DNA of 64,000 nt, from assembly GCA_013339895.1 (NCBI GenBank), contig JABACO010000102.1:47158-111157 (forward strand), read 5' to 3'. Positions within the stretch are counted from its first letter, which is position 1. Every line of letters begins with the position of its first letter. A program made the position numbers and the translations under genes. The notes under the pieces are model-generated. The model saw only the letters and a program-made list of their open reading frames with translations, ran no database searches and had not been told where the DNA came from. This DNA is from Ephydatia muelleri. Lineage: Eukaryota > Porifera > Demospongiae > Spongillida > Spongillidae. Of the stretch, positions 30,560-40,170 are shown piece after piece.

Positions 30560-30916
30560 AATGCATTTAAGATTGTGCATGTGCTTGGAATAATTTGATT
30601 TGGAATGAGTAGGGTCGTTCTGTAAAAACTTCTGAACGGTCAATAATTATACATATCTGTGACATATTTTGAAAGCATTTGTCCTGAGTAGGCCACTTGA
30701 TCAAATATTTCAACAAAAGATATGCATCACATCCAGCCAGTTATTGGACACTGTTGTCAGACCTACATGTATCTGAAGGCGATAAGCTAGGTCTTGAACC
30801 CCAAGACCAAGACACAGTCTCACCATGGTACATGTAAGTAGCAAGCGATTGGCATTAGATAACTTTGCCCACCAACATGCAGCCTTTGTAGTCAAAGCAG
30901 GGCAGCAGTTCCACAT
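30560..30916 (-). pseudogene. ISL2EU/Harbinger-like transposase relic (HTH_Tnp_4 + DDE_Tnp_4 start)
   Basis: Minus-strand MVRLCLGLGVQDLAYRL followed by TTVSNNWLDVMH (30812-30725) matches the helix-turn-helix that precedes DDE_Tnp_4 transposases (usual form RLRLGLxxxDLAxRF...STVSRxxxxWxxF). Another frame then gives IIIDRSEVFTERPYSF (about 30650-30600), matching the 'IIDCTEVFIERP' block with the first catalytic Asp. The remainder is missing. Confidence 0.6.
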
Positions 30917-31549
30917 GGTATCAGAATATGTACAATCTGGTAACCCTGTATCAAATCTTACTGCTCATCATCGTTGCTAAGCTGTTCATACCATAAGCAG
31001 ATCCAGCTATTGGTGCAGATGGGTGGCTATTCCAGACATGCAGCTGAGTATGACTGCTGAAGCAAGCCTCTCCTTTTCGCTTTCTTCAACTTCGATCACT
31101 GAACGATTAAGCAATGACTGTGATAATCCGAGAAACTTCCTTTCTCTCCTGAAACTGATTGGTCAATATGATCCTATATTATTTCAGACCATCTGAAATA
31201 TGCTAGAGACAATCCTAAATCTGTCACATACTTATATCCCCCAGAAAATCAGAATGAATTTATCAGAAACAGTGTAAACAATCGGTTGGTACAAGACGTC
31301 ATACAAAGCAAGTACTACCGCGTTTTATCGTAGCACTGTGACCTGCAATCACCCAGAGGTATTCCGTCGGATTCCAAACGTTCCAGGATGACCTTCTCGA
31401 GGCTAGAAGCATCTATTGAATGCAACTCTATGAAACCCAGAAACATTTTTTTGATACAGACTTTATTGCATACAAAATTAATGTCAACAAACCGAATTAC
31501 TATTCCCGATGCAGGTGTTGAATCTACTAGTAAACCACAGTATTGCGCT
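30917..31549. other. Spacer, no supported gene
   Basis: Possible further transposon debris without recognisable motifs; a short plus frame at 31388-31573 has no family resemblance. Confidence 0.4.
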
Positions 31550-31945
31550 GTTAGGATCTGTATTGGGGTTTAGGGCTTAGGGTCGCGCCGAAGGCGCGCA
31601 AACTAGGTCAATTTGCACCCCGCAATCCGAATCCGGTGTTAAAAAACACCCGTATAGCACCTAAATTTTTTCGACCACTGGACGAGGGCGCCTTCGGCGA
31701 CATATTAAATTTCCTAAAACGCGGCATTGACGCTGTTAGGATATATATTTTGGGGTTAGGGTTTATGGCCGCGCCGAAGGCGCGAGGGACCAGGTCAATT
31801 TGCACCCGGAATCCGAATCCGGTGTCAAAAAGCACACTAAAATTTTTTAGCAATGTTTTGGCCGTCAACGACCATTAGGAAGAGGGCGCCTTCGGCGCCA
31901 TACAGGACGCCTACGGTGCCATATTAAATTTCCTAATGCATCTGT
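31550..31945. repeat. Tandem duplication of a ~190-bp hairpin-rich unit
   Basis: Two direct copies (about 31550-31722 and 31730-31945) of the series 'gttaggat..gggttagggttt', 'gcgccgaaggcgc', 'aggtcaatttgcaccc', 'gaatccgaatccggtgt', 'gagggcgccttcggcg', 'catattaaatttccta'. The GGCGCCTTCGGCGCC-type inverted motifs occur at both ends of each unit and can form stems. Non-autonomous element or tandem repeat; no coding. Confidence 0.85.
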
Positions 31946-31959
31946 AATTGCTCGTCCTT

Positions 31960-32575
31960 CAACAGCGGATATGTGCCAGAAATCACCGTGCATTGTTTCT
32001 AAAAAGTGACAATCACAGTTTGAACTTAGCTCTGCCAAATAGGATCTAATTGTTGTAACCTTTTTGGTTTCTCGGCCTCAACCCTACGGTGCGAAGAGCT
32101 GAAAAATGTGCTTCCACTTGTAGTGAAACGGGAATGTGAAACTCGATGGAGTTCACGTGCAATGTATTTTGTATTGGTCAAGGTGAATTGGTGGGATTGC
32201 TTGACAAGTTATCCGATGATACAACCATGACACATGACGCCAGAAGTGAAGCACAGATTCTGTTAGCAGCGATTTTGAAACTTGAATTCTTTGTTCTGTT
32301 GTATTTATGGAACACATGCAATTCTTGGAAAACTAGATCGTGTTCAGAAGAAGTTGCAGGATCCAAGCATGGACGCTGCAGCTGACCTGAAAAGTTTGCA
32401 GCATAACCTTGCCACCGATGGTGACCAATTGTGCCTGGATGCTATAGAGAATGCAAAGATAAGATGCACAGACTGGGAAATAGATGTGGAGCGTAGGATT
32501 AGGAGACGACGACAAATGCCTGATGAATGTCCCTTGCCCCTGTTTTCCGGCAAAAAGTAGTGAATAAACTGTCTC
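31960..32575 (+). pseudogene. hAT transposase relic (ZMYM1-like)
   Basis: Plus-strand segments in three frames: RECETRWSSRAM (about 32125-32160; a C/R-TRW block), GELVGLLDKLSDDTTMTHD and ARSEAQILLAAI (32168-32275), then GKLDRVQKKLQDPSMDAAAD through RIRRRRQMPDE (32325-32530). This order is typical of the region between the DDE core and the hAT dimerisation domain of ZMYM1/KIAA1586-like transposases. Two frameshifts and missing 5' and 3' parts make it a fossil. Confidence 0.65.
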
Positions 32576-32682
32576 CGATATTATGAACAGTAGAAAATAC
32601 CAATCTTATGATCTAATTTTAAAACCCGGTGTTACCATGGCCGTTCAAAAGAAATGCAAATAATAAAAATAACATAATTAAT

Positions 32683-33031
32683 TTTTTTTTTTAATGGCAC
32701 CCTACACCTGACACAGGCGTAGGGAAGACAGCATGCAACTCTCCATTCTATTTGTTTCTCCATGGAGAATTTCCATTGAGTGACACTACCAAGTCAACAG
32801 AAACCAAATCGAACAGATATTGTGCCCTTTGATGAGGAATGACCCAACATCAGCAGCTCTTTCACTTTTCGGTAGTCATCTCCGACAGAACCGAGGCTAT
32901 GCCACCCGTGAACCTGTGGAGCAATGGAATACAACTAGGGGAGGAAATTGGGTAGCCCCCGGGACGGAATTGATCCCAATACCTTGAACTAGTGAAGCTC
33001 TCGTTGTAACCACTACACCACAGTGCACTAG
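32683..33031 (-). mobile_element. tRNA-derived SINE
   Basis: Minus strand: a tRNA-like head (33031-32950) with an A-box-like tggtgtagtgg and a B-box-like gggatcaattcc at tRNA spacing, then a tRNA-unrelated body and a terminal poly-A (the poly-T at 32683-32694 on the plus strand). The typical SINE layout of Pol III promoter, body and A-tail is complete. Confidence 0.7.
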
Positions 33032-33079
33032 CTTGAAGTATTATAGTTGGAACTTATACTCATGTAGATAAGCCCCCAA

Positions 33080-33270
33080 ATTATAATAAAAAATTCCTAG
33101 CGGGATTTGAACCTTGTGCTGCTCGATTCCCAATCACTGCACTTATCACCTGAACCGTTGGGTCATTCGATGAATATTGGTTAATCCGCGAGCGTTGATT
33201 TCCCATTTTGCTTTCTTCTTAGGAACTGCCTTCCCTTAGCCACTATGGTACATCACTCAATGGGAATTGA
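33080..33270 (-). mobile_element. Second tRNA-like SINE fragment
   Basis: Minus strand: gttcaggtgataagtgcag (A-box region) and a perfect B-box ggttcaaatcc at about 33165-33095, a 70-nt tRNA-like head. Upstream, 'cccattgagtga' (33258) is the inverted counterpart of 'ttccattgagtga' in the first SINE (32773). It could instead be a decayed tRNA gene; a folded cloverleaf is not convincing. Confidence 0.5.
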
Positions 33271-34379
33271 AGTTTTTCATGTGCACGTGAGTCAAGTCAC
33301 GGCGATTAACCGTGCACGTTAATTCCTTTTCGGGGCAACGTTCTATCACAAGAGCATAGAAGCATATTCATGTGCATGTAAAGTTACGTAGGTAATTGCT
33401 AGTTTTTATATTAGTACTCGGTGCAAGAAATACTAATCACAGTTGAAAAAGAGCTCAGAAATCAGCAATGACCATAAAAGTCCTCTTCTTTTGTCTCTTA
33501 ATCTACCCACATAAATTCATTGCCTGGGTGCGGCAAAATAGTTGCAAACGGCTAGCCGAGAGGCTAGCTTAGTTAAAGGCGGAGAATGGGCGGAACAAAG
33601 AAACTTCAAAAAAGTTATCGAAATTGGAATGGGAGAAAGAAACTGAAATCACTTAGTTGGAGAGGCATACATGTAAATAAGGTTAAGTTGAGCAAGTGTT
33701 ATGACAAATAGGAAAGCTTTATCACATGCTTCTCCACCAGCCACAGAGATATAAAGTGAATGCGAAGAAATGTAAAGCCTTATACGCATGTTGTGGTGAA
33801 CATAGTGTCATTCTTTGTCATGTGCTTGGTAAATGTACACCTTTCGAGGACCAATCCTATGGGGTGACAATATATGGGACAGTGCATGTAGATACACATA
33901 CCTTTGTAGAGTATCAAGTGAGGGCTTTATGTAATGTAAGAAGGACCAGTTGTATGGAAACTCAACATGCACATAGAGTAGTTGTCATCTACAGAGCTAG
34001 GATATGTGCAACACATGCAACAATACAGAGAAAATACACAGAGAGTACAAAAGCTCGGTAAATAAAATCAGTGGCCTCGACAAACATGCATAACAGCAGT
34101 TCAATGGAATAGAATGCATGTAAGAACTCAACATGCTAGAGTATGCTTGTGTATGTGTTTGTGTGTGTGTATGTGTGTGTATGTGTGTGTGTATACTAGA
34201 ATGGTAAAGGTTCATTTACACAATGTATATGCATAAGGGTGTGTGAACCCAGGCAAAACGAAACTGAAGTCACAGCAAGTGGTACAGCTTAGTTGGAAAG
34301 GCATAATGAATGATGATGCCTAGGAAAGCTTTATCATGTGCTTCTCCACATACTGTTGTCCCACGGGATTAATGAATCA
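33271..34379. repeat. Spacer with a diverged direct repeat
   Basis: 'cttagttgga(g/a)aggcat' followed by 'aggaaagctttatca(c/t)(a/g)tgcttctccac' occurs at 33653-33736 and 34288-34349. A hairpin 'ggctagccgagaggctagc' is at 33549. GT microsatellite at 34147-34195. No gene supported; the 111-residue plus frame at 33726 has no family resemblance or splice support. Confidence 0.5.
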
Positions 34380-34637
34380 CAGTGTCCAGGAGGGAGCTAT
34401 AAATGTCCTGAGGGGGGGGAGGGGGTGGAAAGTTAGAAAAATCATGTCCTGGGAGTAATGGAATACTGCTGTCCTGTGATGTAGCATGATATGTGACTGT
34501 CCAGTGAGAGAGGGAGGGGGGGGGGGGGGTTGTTATATGCCTTGAGGGAGGGTATAATTTGCATATGTGTCCAGGGGGGTTGCTTAATAAATAATGTCAT
34601 CAGTAGGGGTGTACACTTATTAACTGGAATAGCACAA
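34380..34637. mobile_element. Partial MITE related to 21074-21440
   Basis: The right end gtcatcagtaggggtgtac...actggaatagcaca (34596-34637) matches the terminus at 21400-21440. The interior has G-rich 'gtcctgagggggg' lines corresponding to the C-rich lines of the other copy. The left terminus is lost. Confidence 0.65.
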
Positions 34638-35400
34638 TCTGTGGCACGATGATTCGGAGGATTCTAAAACTTTCGTCCAAAATGCTAGTCCATGTTTTGT
34701 TCCAAAAGACTGAAACAAAGTGATCCACCTCATTCTTTGCACGTTTTTTCTGGACTTTCCTATTACTACTCCTTTAGTATCAGCCTCTTTTCATCCTTTC
34801 ATCTGTGGGGCGTTATACTAAAACACAAAACAGAACGAATATTCCATTCCGTGACTATTCCACGAAATCAATTCGATTTATATCGTGTAAAATGAGCTGT
34901 TTACTCAGTTTTATACAGTTTCTCTACTGAGTATACATGGAATCTGGATTAAGAAATGTAGTGATATAATAATCAGACAAAGGTACTGAGAATAAATAAC
35001 AACAGCAAGTACACAATACATGCATTTTTTCAAATAGCCATTTGGTTCCGCATTCCCAACTGCAAAGGTCATTGCCAATCCACACCCAACACTTTGAAAT
35101 CCAAAAGTTCTCTTGAATGTTGTAGCTAAAATCGCCTGTGCTGAATGTAAGATGGCTTAATGCAGCTATTGCCCAGGAGTTGTTGGAATTCTTTTGCCAT
35201 TCTCAAATAGTTGTAAACTTTTGATTCATACTTTTTAGTCATTAGCAATTAGGTCATCATGATCTAAAGTTATAGGTCACCTTCGCCAAATTGATGGCCA
35301 GGTGATTATTTGAATCAAATGCACAAACGGTTTGTACACAGTCTTTTGCCACAGTACCAGGGTTAGGTGTTTGAGGCTCACTGGGAAGCATGCAAGCTCA
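34638..35400. other. AT-rich spacer
   Basis: No gene, RNA or element recognised. Confidence 0.5.
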
Positions 35401-35413
35401 GTATGATGCCTTT

Positions 35414-36532
35414 TCATATGTATTTGAATGACCAACCATCTCCAAACCAAATGTATAAGAATCGTGCAAGCATATCAGGCACGTCATTACTCACTTGGAT
35501 CTGTACAATCCTCACGCAGTTTTGCCTCTTTAGTTTGATAATCTTTACCTGCTGGTAGTTCATCTCATCTGTTCTATCATACTCACCTGCTGGTAATTTC
35601 ATTCTATTGTTTCAGCAGCTTCATCAACTGGAAATTTCCCCGCTTCGGTTTGACTAACTTCCACATCTTGCAAACTGTTTTATCTTACCTGCTTCATCAG
35701 TTTCACCACTGTGCAGCGTTGTGCCTTGAATGAAAAAAACCAAATTAAATAAACAGAACTAATACTAAAACATAACTCACTTCCAACATCATTACGACGA
35801 GGATGTTTCCTGCCACTTCTCTTATCTCCCTTGCTCCTGGCCAAAGCTGAGACAGGTTTGAAATCTACACTCCTTAACTACAGAGTTGCCTATGTTCATC
35901 TTTACTGGTAGTATATGATAGCAATCACGCACACTTTGAGGGATGCAGCTACATGTTTCATTTGAAAACAACATTACTACTCTTGCTACACCAGCTTTAC
36001 CCTTCACAAGGAAAACACCGAGCTTTGCATCAAAACTAACCCAACCACTGTTGATACACAGCTTGGCACGATACTGAGCAGTTCCTTTGCTGAAGCATGT
36101 GCTCACCACATCTTTCCTGCCTTGTACAGGAGCTGTATTTGCAATTATTGTTGTGACAGTACTTGTTTCAACTGCTATGTTCCCTTGTAATCATTGGACA
36201 ACTTCCTTAGGTTAGCAAGTTACAAATAATTCGATTTCCTTCATTCCAGAAACAACACTTGAGTATTGGATTCCAGCTAACCTTCTTGTTATTTCATTGC
36301 TGTAAAAAGTCTGCATCTGATAAAATGCTGGCACTGCATTGTCTATTTTAACTTCTTTCCATCCTTGCAATTCTTTCAAATTCAAACTCTCAGACTGATT
36401 ATTAATGATGCTACTATATGGGTTGTAAATATGTAGGTCTTCTAGAACCCACCTACCAATATACAAGTATAGTGGGACATGGGTGTGTATTGTTGAGGTA
36501 GTACTTGAATTCACCGTCCCACTCTTTTCCAC
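35414..36532 (-). CDS. MULE-transposase-like gene, 3' part, with SWIM zinc finger
   Basis: Minus-strand exons. First, after acceptor tatattggtag (near 36450): WVLEDLHIYNPYSSIINNQSE and LQGWKEVKIDNAVPAFYQMQ, a block that in MULE-type transposases follows the DDE core. Then (about 36165-35880) a segment ending NETCSCIPQSVRDCYHILPV, which contains C-x-C-x7-C-x-H, the SWIM zinc-finger pattern. Then a basic tail (ARSKGDKRSGRKHPRRND, 35850-35785, donor GTGAGT), a small exon at 35727-35693 (acceptor ttcattcaag, donor GTAAG) and acidic exons with repeated NYQQ ends. Exon phases between the first two segments are not fully resolved (stop at 36212), so part may be frameshifted. The catalytic DDE core is missing: the first exon abuts a MITE fragment at 36531. 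Probable truncated transposon or domesticated remnant. Confidence 0.5.
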
Positions 36533-36572
36533 GTAGCGGTGATGTAATCCATCGGGAATCAGGGTCTGGGTA
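36531..36572. mobile_element. Right-end fragment of a MULE-type MITE
   Basis: ccacgtagcggtgatgtaat...gggtctgggtacg is the same as the right half of copy 1 (27690-27740). It ends where the locus B coding sequence (gagaaccgcgctgct) resumes. Confidence 0.75.
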
Positions 36573-36577
36573 CGGGA

Positions 36578-36840
36578 GAACCGCGCTGCTAAATACTAGT
36601 CTCGTACCCAGACCCTAGTACGTCGATGGATTACGCTACCTAGCGTAGCGGTGATGTAATCCATCCGCAGCTGTGACGTACTAGGGTCTGGGTACGAGAC
36701 TAGCTAAATACGAGGACAATTCAGCTGCCATTAAGGCATCTGAAAGGAATCGGTATTCGCTGTCCGATTGGCTAAACGTGCTGCCGAGAGGAAGCGGTAT
36801 CGCAGGGGTCACCGAACTACCGCTACCACCCAAACGTCTG
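36578..36840 (+). pseudogene. Locus B: remnant of the 15-residue-repeat gene
   Basis: gagaaccgcgctgctaaatac (36576-36596) is the last repeat unit of the locus A gene (7452-7474). After the MITE the homology continues with gaggacaattcagctgccat (36712) and on to 'gaactaccgctaccaccc' (36812), paralleling 7486-7560. All upstream repeats are lost; coding was broken by the MITE and by a frame change (SERNRYSLSDWLN). A third trace of the family (RERSVMACRIACALQ, 40619-40683) resembles the SVMACCIALALKRYRKM line at 36837. Confidence 0.75.
36597..36702. mobile_element. MULE-type MITE, copy 3 (106 bp), inside locus B coding sequence
   Basis: Termini tagtctcgtacccagaccc and complement, flanked by a perfect 9-bp repeat gctaaatac (36588-36596 and 36703-36711). 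The insertion point falls in a codon of the repeat protein whose uninterrupted version is seen in locus A. Confidence 0.93.
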
Positions 36841-37155
36841 TGATGGCATGTTGTATTGCACTAGCATTAAAACGCTATAGGAAGATGTGCATGTACAGCA
36901 CGCATGTAAGGGATCTGCCATTCACTTCACATGTAAAGCATGCATGGTGATCCAACTGTTGTGTACAGTAGTCCTTTCTCCTTTGTGACCTGTCTATTGA
37001 ATATTGGTGTGTCATCCTTAATCTGATGTACAAAAAGGCTTCCTTATCTGATGTACAACGGCAGCCCGCAACTGTGTATCAATTTAATTGCATTTGCTAC
37101 CATTTCCTTAGCTACTCCTTGTATGAACCCAAATCTCAAGCACTAATGGAGTATA

Positions 37156-37548
37156 ATGGTGGTCTTGAAAAAGCTATTCTTAGGGATATTGAGTGAAGTA
37201 AATGATGCCTTTTGTAAGTCTCCATTGCTAGCTCAAAAGGTTGTTACAAGATCTGCCTGTGCAGCAGTAAGTAAGATTGGTGCAGATGCATTAGTTTCTA
37301 AAGCACTGAGTGTACGAAGAGCAAAAGCAGGGTCATTGCTAAAAACTATCCGGGAAGTTAATGCATTGAAATTAGAAGAAAATGATATTTTAGTTGGGCA
37401 TGGGTATCATACTGCTGGCTCTGAACCTTACTTTTTTATTAATTCGTACACTTACACAAAACGACTTGAGGCCATTCCAGTAGATAGGTGTGTAGTGGCA
37501 GAGGAGATAGGGGACAGAGATAAGGATACCATGCACCCCTTGAAATGA
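37156..37548 (+). CDS. Exon of the locus B multi-exon gene, unrecognised domain
   Basis: 131-codon open segment: AFCKSPLLAQKVVTRSACAA, then LKLEENDILVGHGYHTAG, SEPYFFINSYTY, and PVDRCVVAEEIG. The 'HTAxSEPYFY...Y' and 'CVVAEE' lines recall C-terminal parts of the large repeat-bearing proteins that start with 'ADPEKxxA'-type repeats in invertebrates, which would make it a downstream exon of the gene remnant at 36578. That family link is from memory. There is no equivalent in locus A. The start is uncertain; an upstream acceptor near 37176 (ttcttag) is possible. Confidence 0.45.
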   Translation: MVVLKKLFLGILSEVNDAFCKSPLLAQKVVTRSACAAVSKIGADALVSKALSVRRAKAGSLLKTIREVNALKLEENDILVGHGYHTAGSEPYFFINSYTYTKRLEAIPVDRCVVAEEIGDRDKDTMHPLK

Positions 37549-37633
37549 AATGTACAAATGAGTGTACATATACAAGAATGGACATCATTGGAGAGGGAGG
37601 TCTTTCCCATGTAAACATTGTTACACAAACATT

Positions 37634-37667
37634 GCACACACACACACACATACACACACACACACAG
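37634..37667. repeat. CA microsatellite
   Basis: (ca)n interrupted once by cata, 70 bp before the conserved promoter block of locus B. Locus A has a shorter CA run at the same relative place (7870-7883). Confidence 0.9.
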
Positions 37668-37763
37668 CCACTCCCCCCTTATCTGTGAGATCGGTGATGT
37701 AACGGATGAAATTGAACCAATAGAATTGTAGCACAGCCGGTACACATGTTAAGGTTTTTCATG

Positions 37764-37771
37764 TATAAAAG
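37764..37771 (+). promoter_or_regulatory. TATA box of the small locus B gene
   Basis: tataaaag, preceded by the block 'ggatgaaattgaaccaataga' that locus A also has upstream of its TATA-like box. The start codon of the small gene is 102 bp downstream, after a 5'-UTR intron (donor gtaaaaac at 37819, acceptor tgattcag at 37872). Confidence 0.6.
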
Positions 37772-37872
37772 CGACTCACTCGCCAAATAGTGCACTTTGC
37801 TTGCTGAGAACAAAAAAGGTAAAAACTAAATCCTTGCACTTTGTTTCTATACTCTCTGTCATGTTGATTCAG

Positions 37873-37986
37873 ATGAAAAGATTTTTTGAAGAGGAGTCGG
37901 AGGACGAAGTACATCCTCCAACTCCTCTTCCATTTACGCAGCCACCGCCCCACCCCCACCACCGCCCCGCCCCCGCCACCGCTTAG
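37873..37986 (+). CDS. Small acidic protein, locus B copy (shortened)
   Basis: Starts MKRFFEEESEDEVHPPTPLP directly after an AG acceptor, the same architecture as the gene at 8106. The frame stops after 37 residues (APATA). In the +1 frame the Ser/Ala/Pro-rich repeat continues to 38275 (SSSSRAAPTATNSSS), so relative to locus A a frameshift appears to have separated the acidic head from the low-complexity tail. Compare FFDDSEGE in locus A with FFEEESEDE here. Confidence 0.45.
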   Translation: MKRFFEEESEDEVHPPTPLPFTQPPPHPHHRPAPATA

Positions 37987-38442
37987 ATGCAGTGCTGCCC
38001 CCCTACCGTACGCCGCCAGCAGTAGCAGCACTAGCAGAGCTGCCCCCGCCGCCAGCAGCAGTAGCAGCAGAGCTGCCCCCACCGCCACCAACAGCAGCAG
38101 CAGAGCTGCCCCCACCTCCAGCAGCAGAAGCAGGAGCACCGCCACTACCAGCACCAGCCCCACCACTGGCACTGACACCATTGCCCCCACCACCACTTCG
38201 CCTGCTGCCCCCCTGGCCGCTGCCACCACCACCCACATGGCTCCCATGACCAGAACGAGGCCGCCGCGGCCATAGAAAAGGCTGGGGGAGACAGAGACAA
38301 CGAGGACAAGGCCGAACGGTAAATAACATTAAAAACTCGTATACATATCATTTAAATTTTAAACCTCCCTCCCTCCCTCCTTTCGAAAATTAAAATCAAT
38401 TTGTGACCACTTATAACGACGCCAGAGGAAAAAACTTATGAA

Positions 38443-38732
38443 ACAAGTAAATAAAAACATTCTCAAACGAGAAAGTTGTTGGTATATAGGATTGACCAAT
38501 GGTGGTGTAAAAAGCACGGAAACAAGAGTGACAGAAATTTGACTGGAAAATCGAAATAGGCCTATATTTAGCCCATTACTCAGGCATGCACTGTTATAAC
38601 GTTAGTGTGCTAAATATAGGCCTATTTCAATTTTCCATTTCTGTCACTCTTGTTTCCGTGCTTTTTACACCACCATTGGTCAATCCTATATACCAACAAC
38701 TTTCTCGTTAGAGAATGTTTTTATTTACTTGT
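38443..38732. repeat. 290-bp palindrome, locus B copy
   Basis: Same element as 8812-9108 (acaagtaaataaaaac termini, 'aaataggcctatattt' near the centre), slightly shorter. Left flank conserved, right flank different between the two loci, so the duplicated block ends at its right arm. Confidence 0.9.
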
Positions 38733-39003
38733 AAAAATAAACATATAGTGGAGTACCATGTAACTGAGATTGATTAATGTTTGTTATATTAATTTACATG
38801 TAATACATGGAATAGAAAGGGCAAATGTCCTCCAACCCTCCCCCCTCCCCCCCAGTGATGTTACCAACCCTGTGCCCATCGATGTAACTCTGCTACACCC
38901 ACCCCATCCTTTGTGTTGAACTGTTACCATCCACTAAAGGGTTTTGGGATCATGATTTCAGAACCATGTGACATGCATATAGCACATATTGCAATTCACT
39001 AAC
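38733..39003. other. Spacer
   Basis: No gene seen; a poly-C-rich patch lies at 38840-38853. Confidence 0.4.
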
Positions 39004-39048
39004 CATGGGGTTCTTTGGTGGACGTTTGGAACTAGTAGTAGCAGCCAT
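39004..39048 (-). CDS. Candidate first exon, unrecognised
   Basis: MAATTSSKRPPKNPM on the minus strand followed by a good donor (gttagtg). No downstream exon was found before the palindrome at 38732, so this is an isolated candidate. Confidence 0.25.
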
Positions 39049-39611
39049 CTTGCAAAACTGAAACACAGTAAAGCAACTTGCACAATTGTTTAAACCATCA
39101 ATATTTTCCAAGCTACACTTTTGTAAAATTGTAAAATAATAATAATCACTCAATTTAAACACACAACACACAGGGTTGGAGCATTATGAGTGGGATGTGG
39201 CTCAAGATTCAGCACGACTGTGATGATCAAAGTGGCCATGGGGTTCAAAAAGAGGTTCGGTTAGAGCACTGCATGGCTATTTACATGTATATCTAGAGTT
39301 CATGGGCACTGCACCCATATAGCACAGGCACTGTGTAGCACCATAGCACTACACAATAAGCACCAAAGCACTACTTCACAAGCAGCACACACACTATTTA
39401 ACAGGCACTGCACCGTCACTTGTGACGGGGTGGCAAAGCTTCAGTCTCACTTACAAACAATCTGCAATTAGCCTGGGTGCTTACACTTTCATGTACATGA
39501 AATCAGGCCAGATTGCAATGTCCACTCCCATTGCAACCGAGTTGCAATGTCCACTTCCGTTTGAAACTTATCTGTGTGCCACTCCATCGAAAACCAACCG
39601 TAGACCCCCCC

Positions 39612-39616
<5 letters not shown>

Positions 39617-39704
<88 letters not shown>
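39617..39704. repeat. Perfect CA microsatellite, about 44 repeats
   Basis: Uninterrupted (ca)n of 88 bp, the longest pure dinucleotide tract in the window. Confidence 0.98.
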
Positions 39705-39708
<4 letters not shown>

Positions 39709-39986
39709 GTAGGAAATGCAGTGCCCATGGCCAAGAGCATTGGACTGGGAGATCAATAGGAGCATTGAGACAAAACTTCTTGATGATGACATGCATTTTA
39801 AAAACATGCAATTGTGTTATATGCCGTATAATATGTACATTGGTTCGCTGCCGGTGTGACTCAGGGTGGCAAATAGCAATGCCCTATGCACACACACTCG
39901 TGCACATAATTTGAAACACACCATGCATGCAGGTACACACACATTCACGCACACACACACACGCACAACACATGCATGCACATATG

Positions 39987-40170
39987 CAAGGAGGAGGGGT
40001 AAAAGGGGAGGAGGGGATGGAGCAGGAAGGAGGAGGGGTGGAGGAGAGGAGGGAGATGGAAGAGGGCGATGAGGATGGAAGGGGGGAAAGTTTGGAGGCA
40101 TGAAAGGGGAGGAGGGGGATGGAACAGGAAGAGAGGGATAGAGGGGAGGAGGGGGTGGAAGGGGAGAATA
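39987..40170. repeat. GA-rich polypurine block
   Basis: About 180 bp that is nearly all purine on the plus strand with recurrent 'ggaggaggggatgga', 'gggggatggaacagg'. Potential triplex-forming tract. Confidence 0.85.

Noticed and set aside
33090-33165. Functional tRNA gene
   Set aside because: A B-box and an approximate A-box are present, but acceptor and anticodon stems do not pair well, so I call it a SINE head.
33726-34061. 111-residue plus-strand frame
   Set aside because: Uneven composition, no recognised motif, no splice support, and it overlaps a diverged direct repeat.
39422-39914. ORFs of poly-Thr-His or poly-Cys-Val across the CA microsatellites
   Set aside because: Dinucleotide repeats have no stop codon in any frame; these are artefacts.
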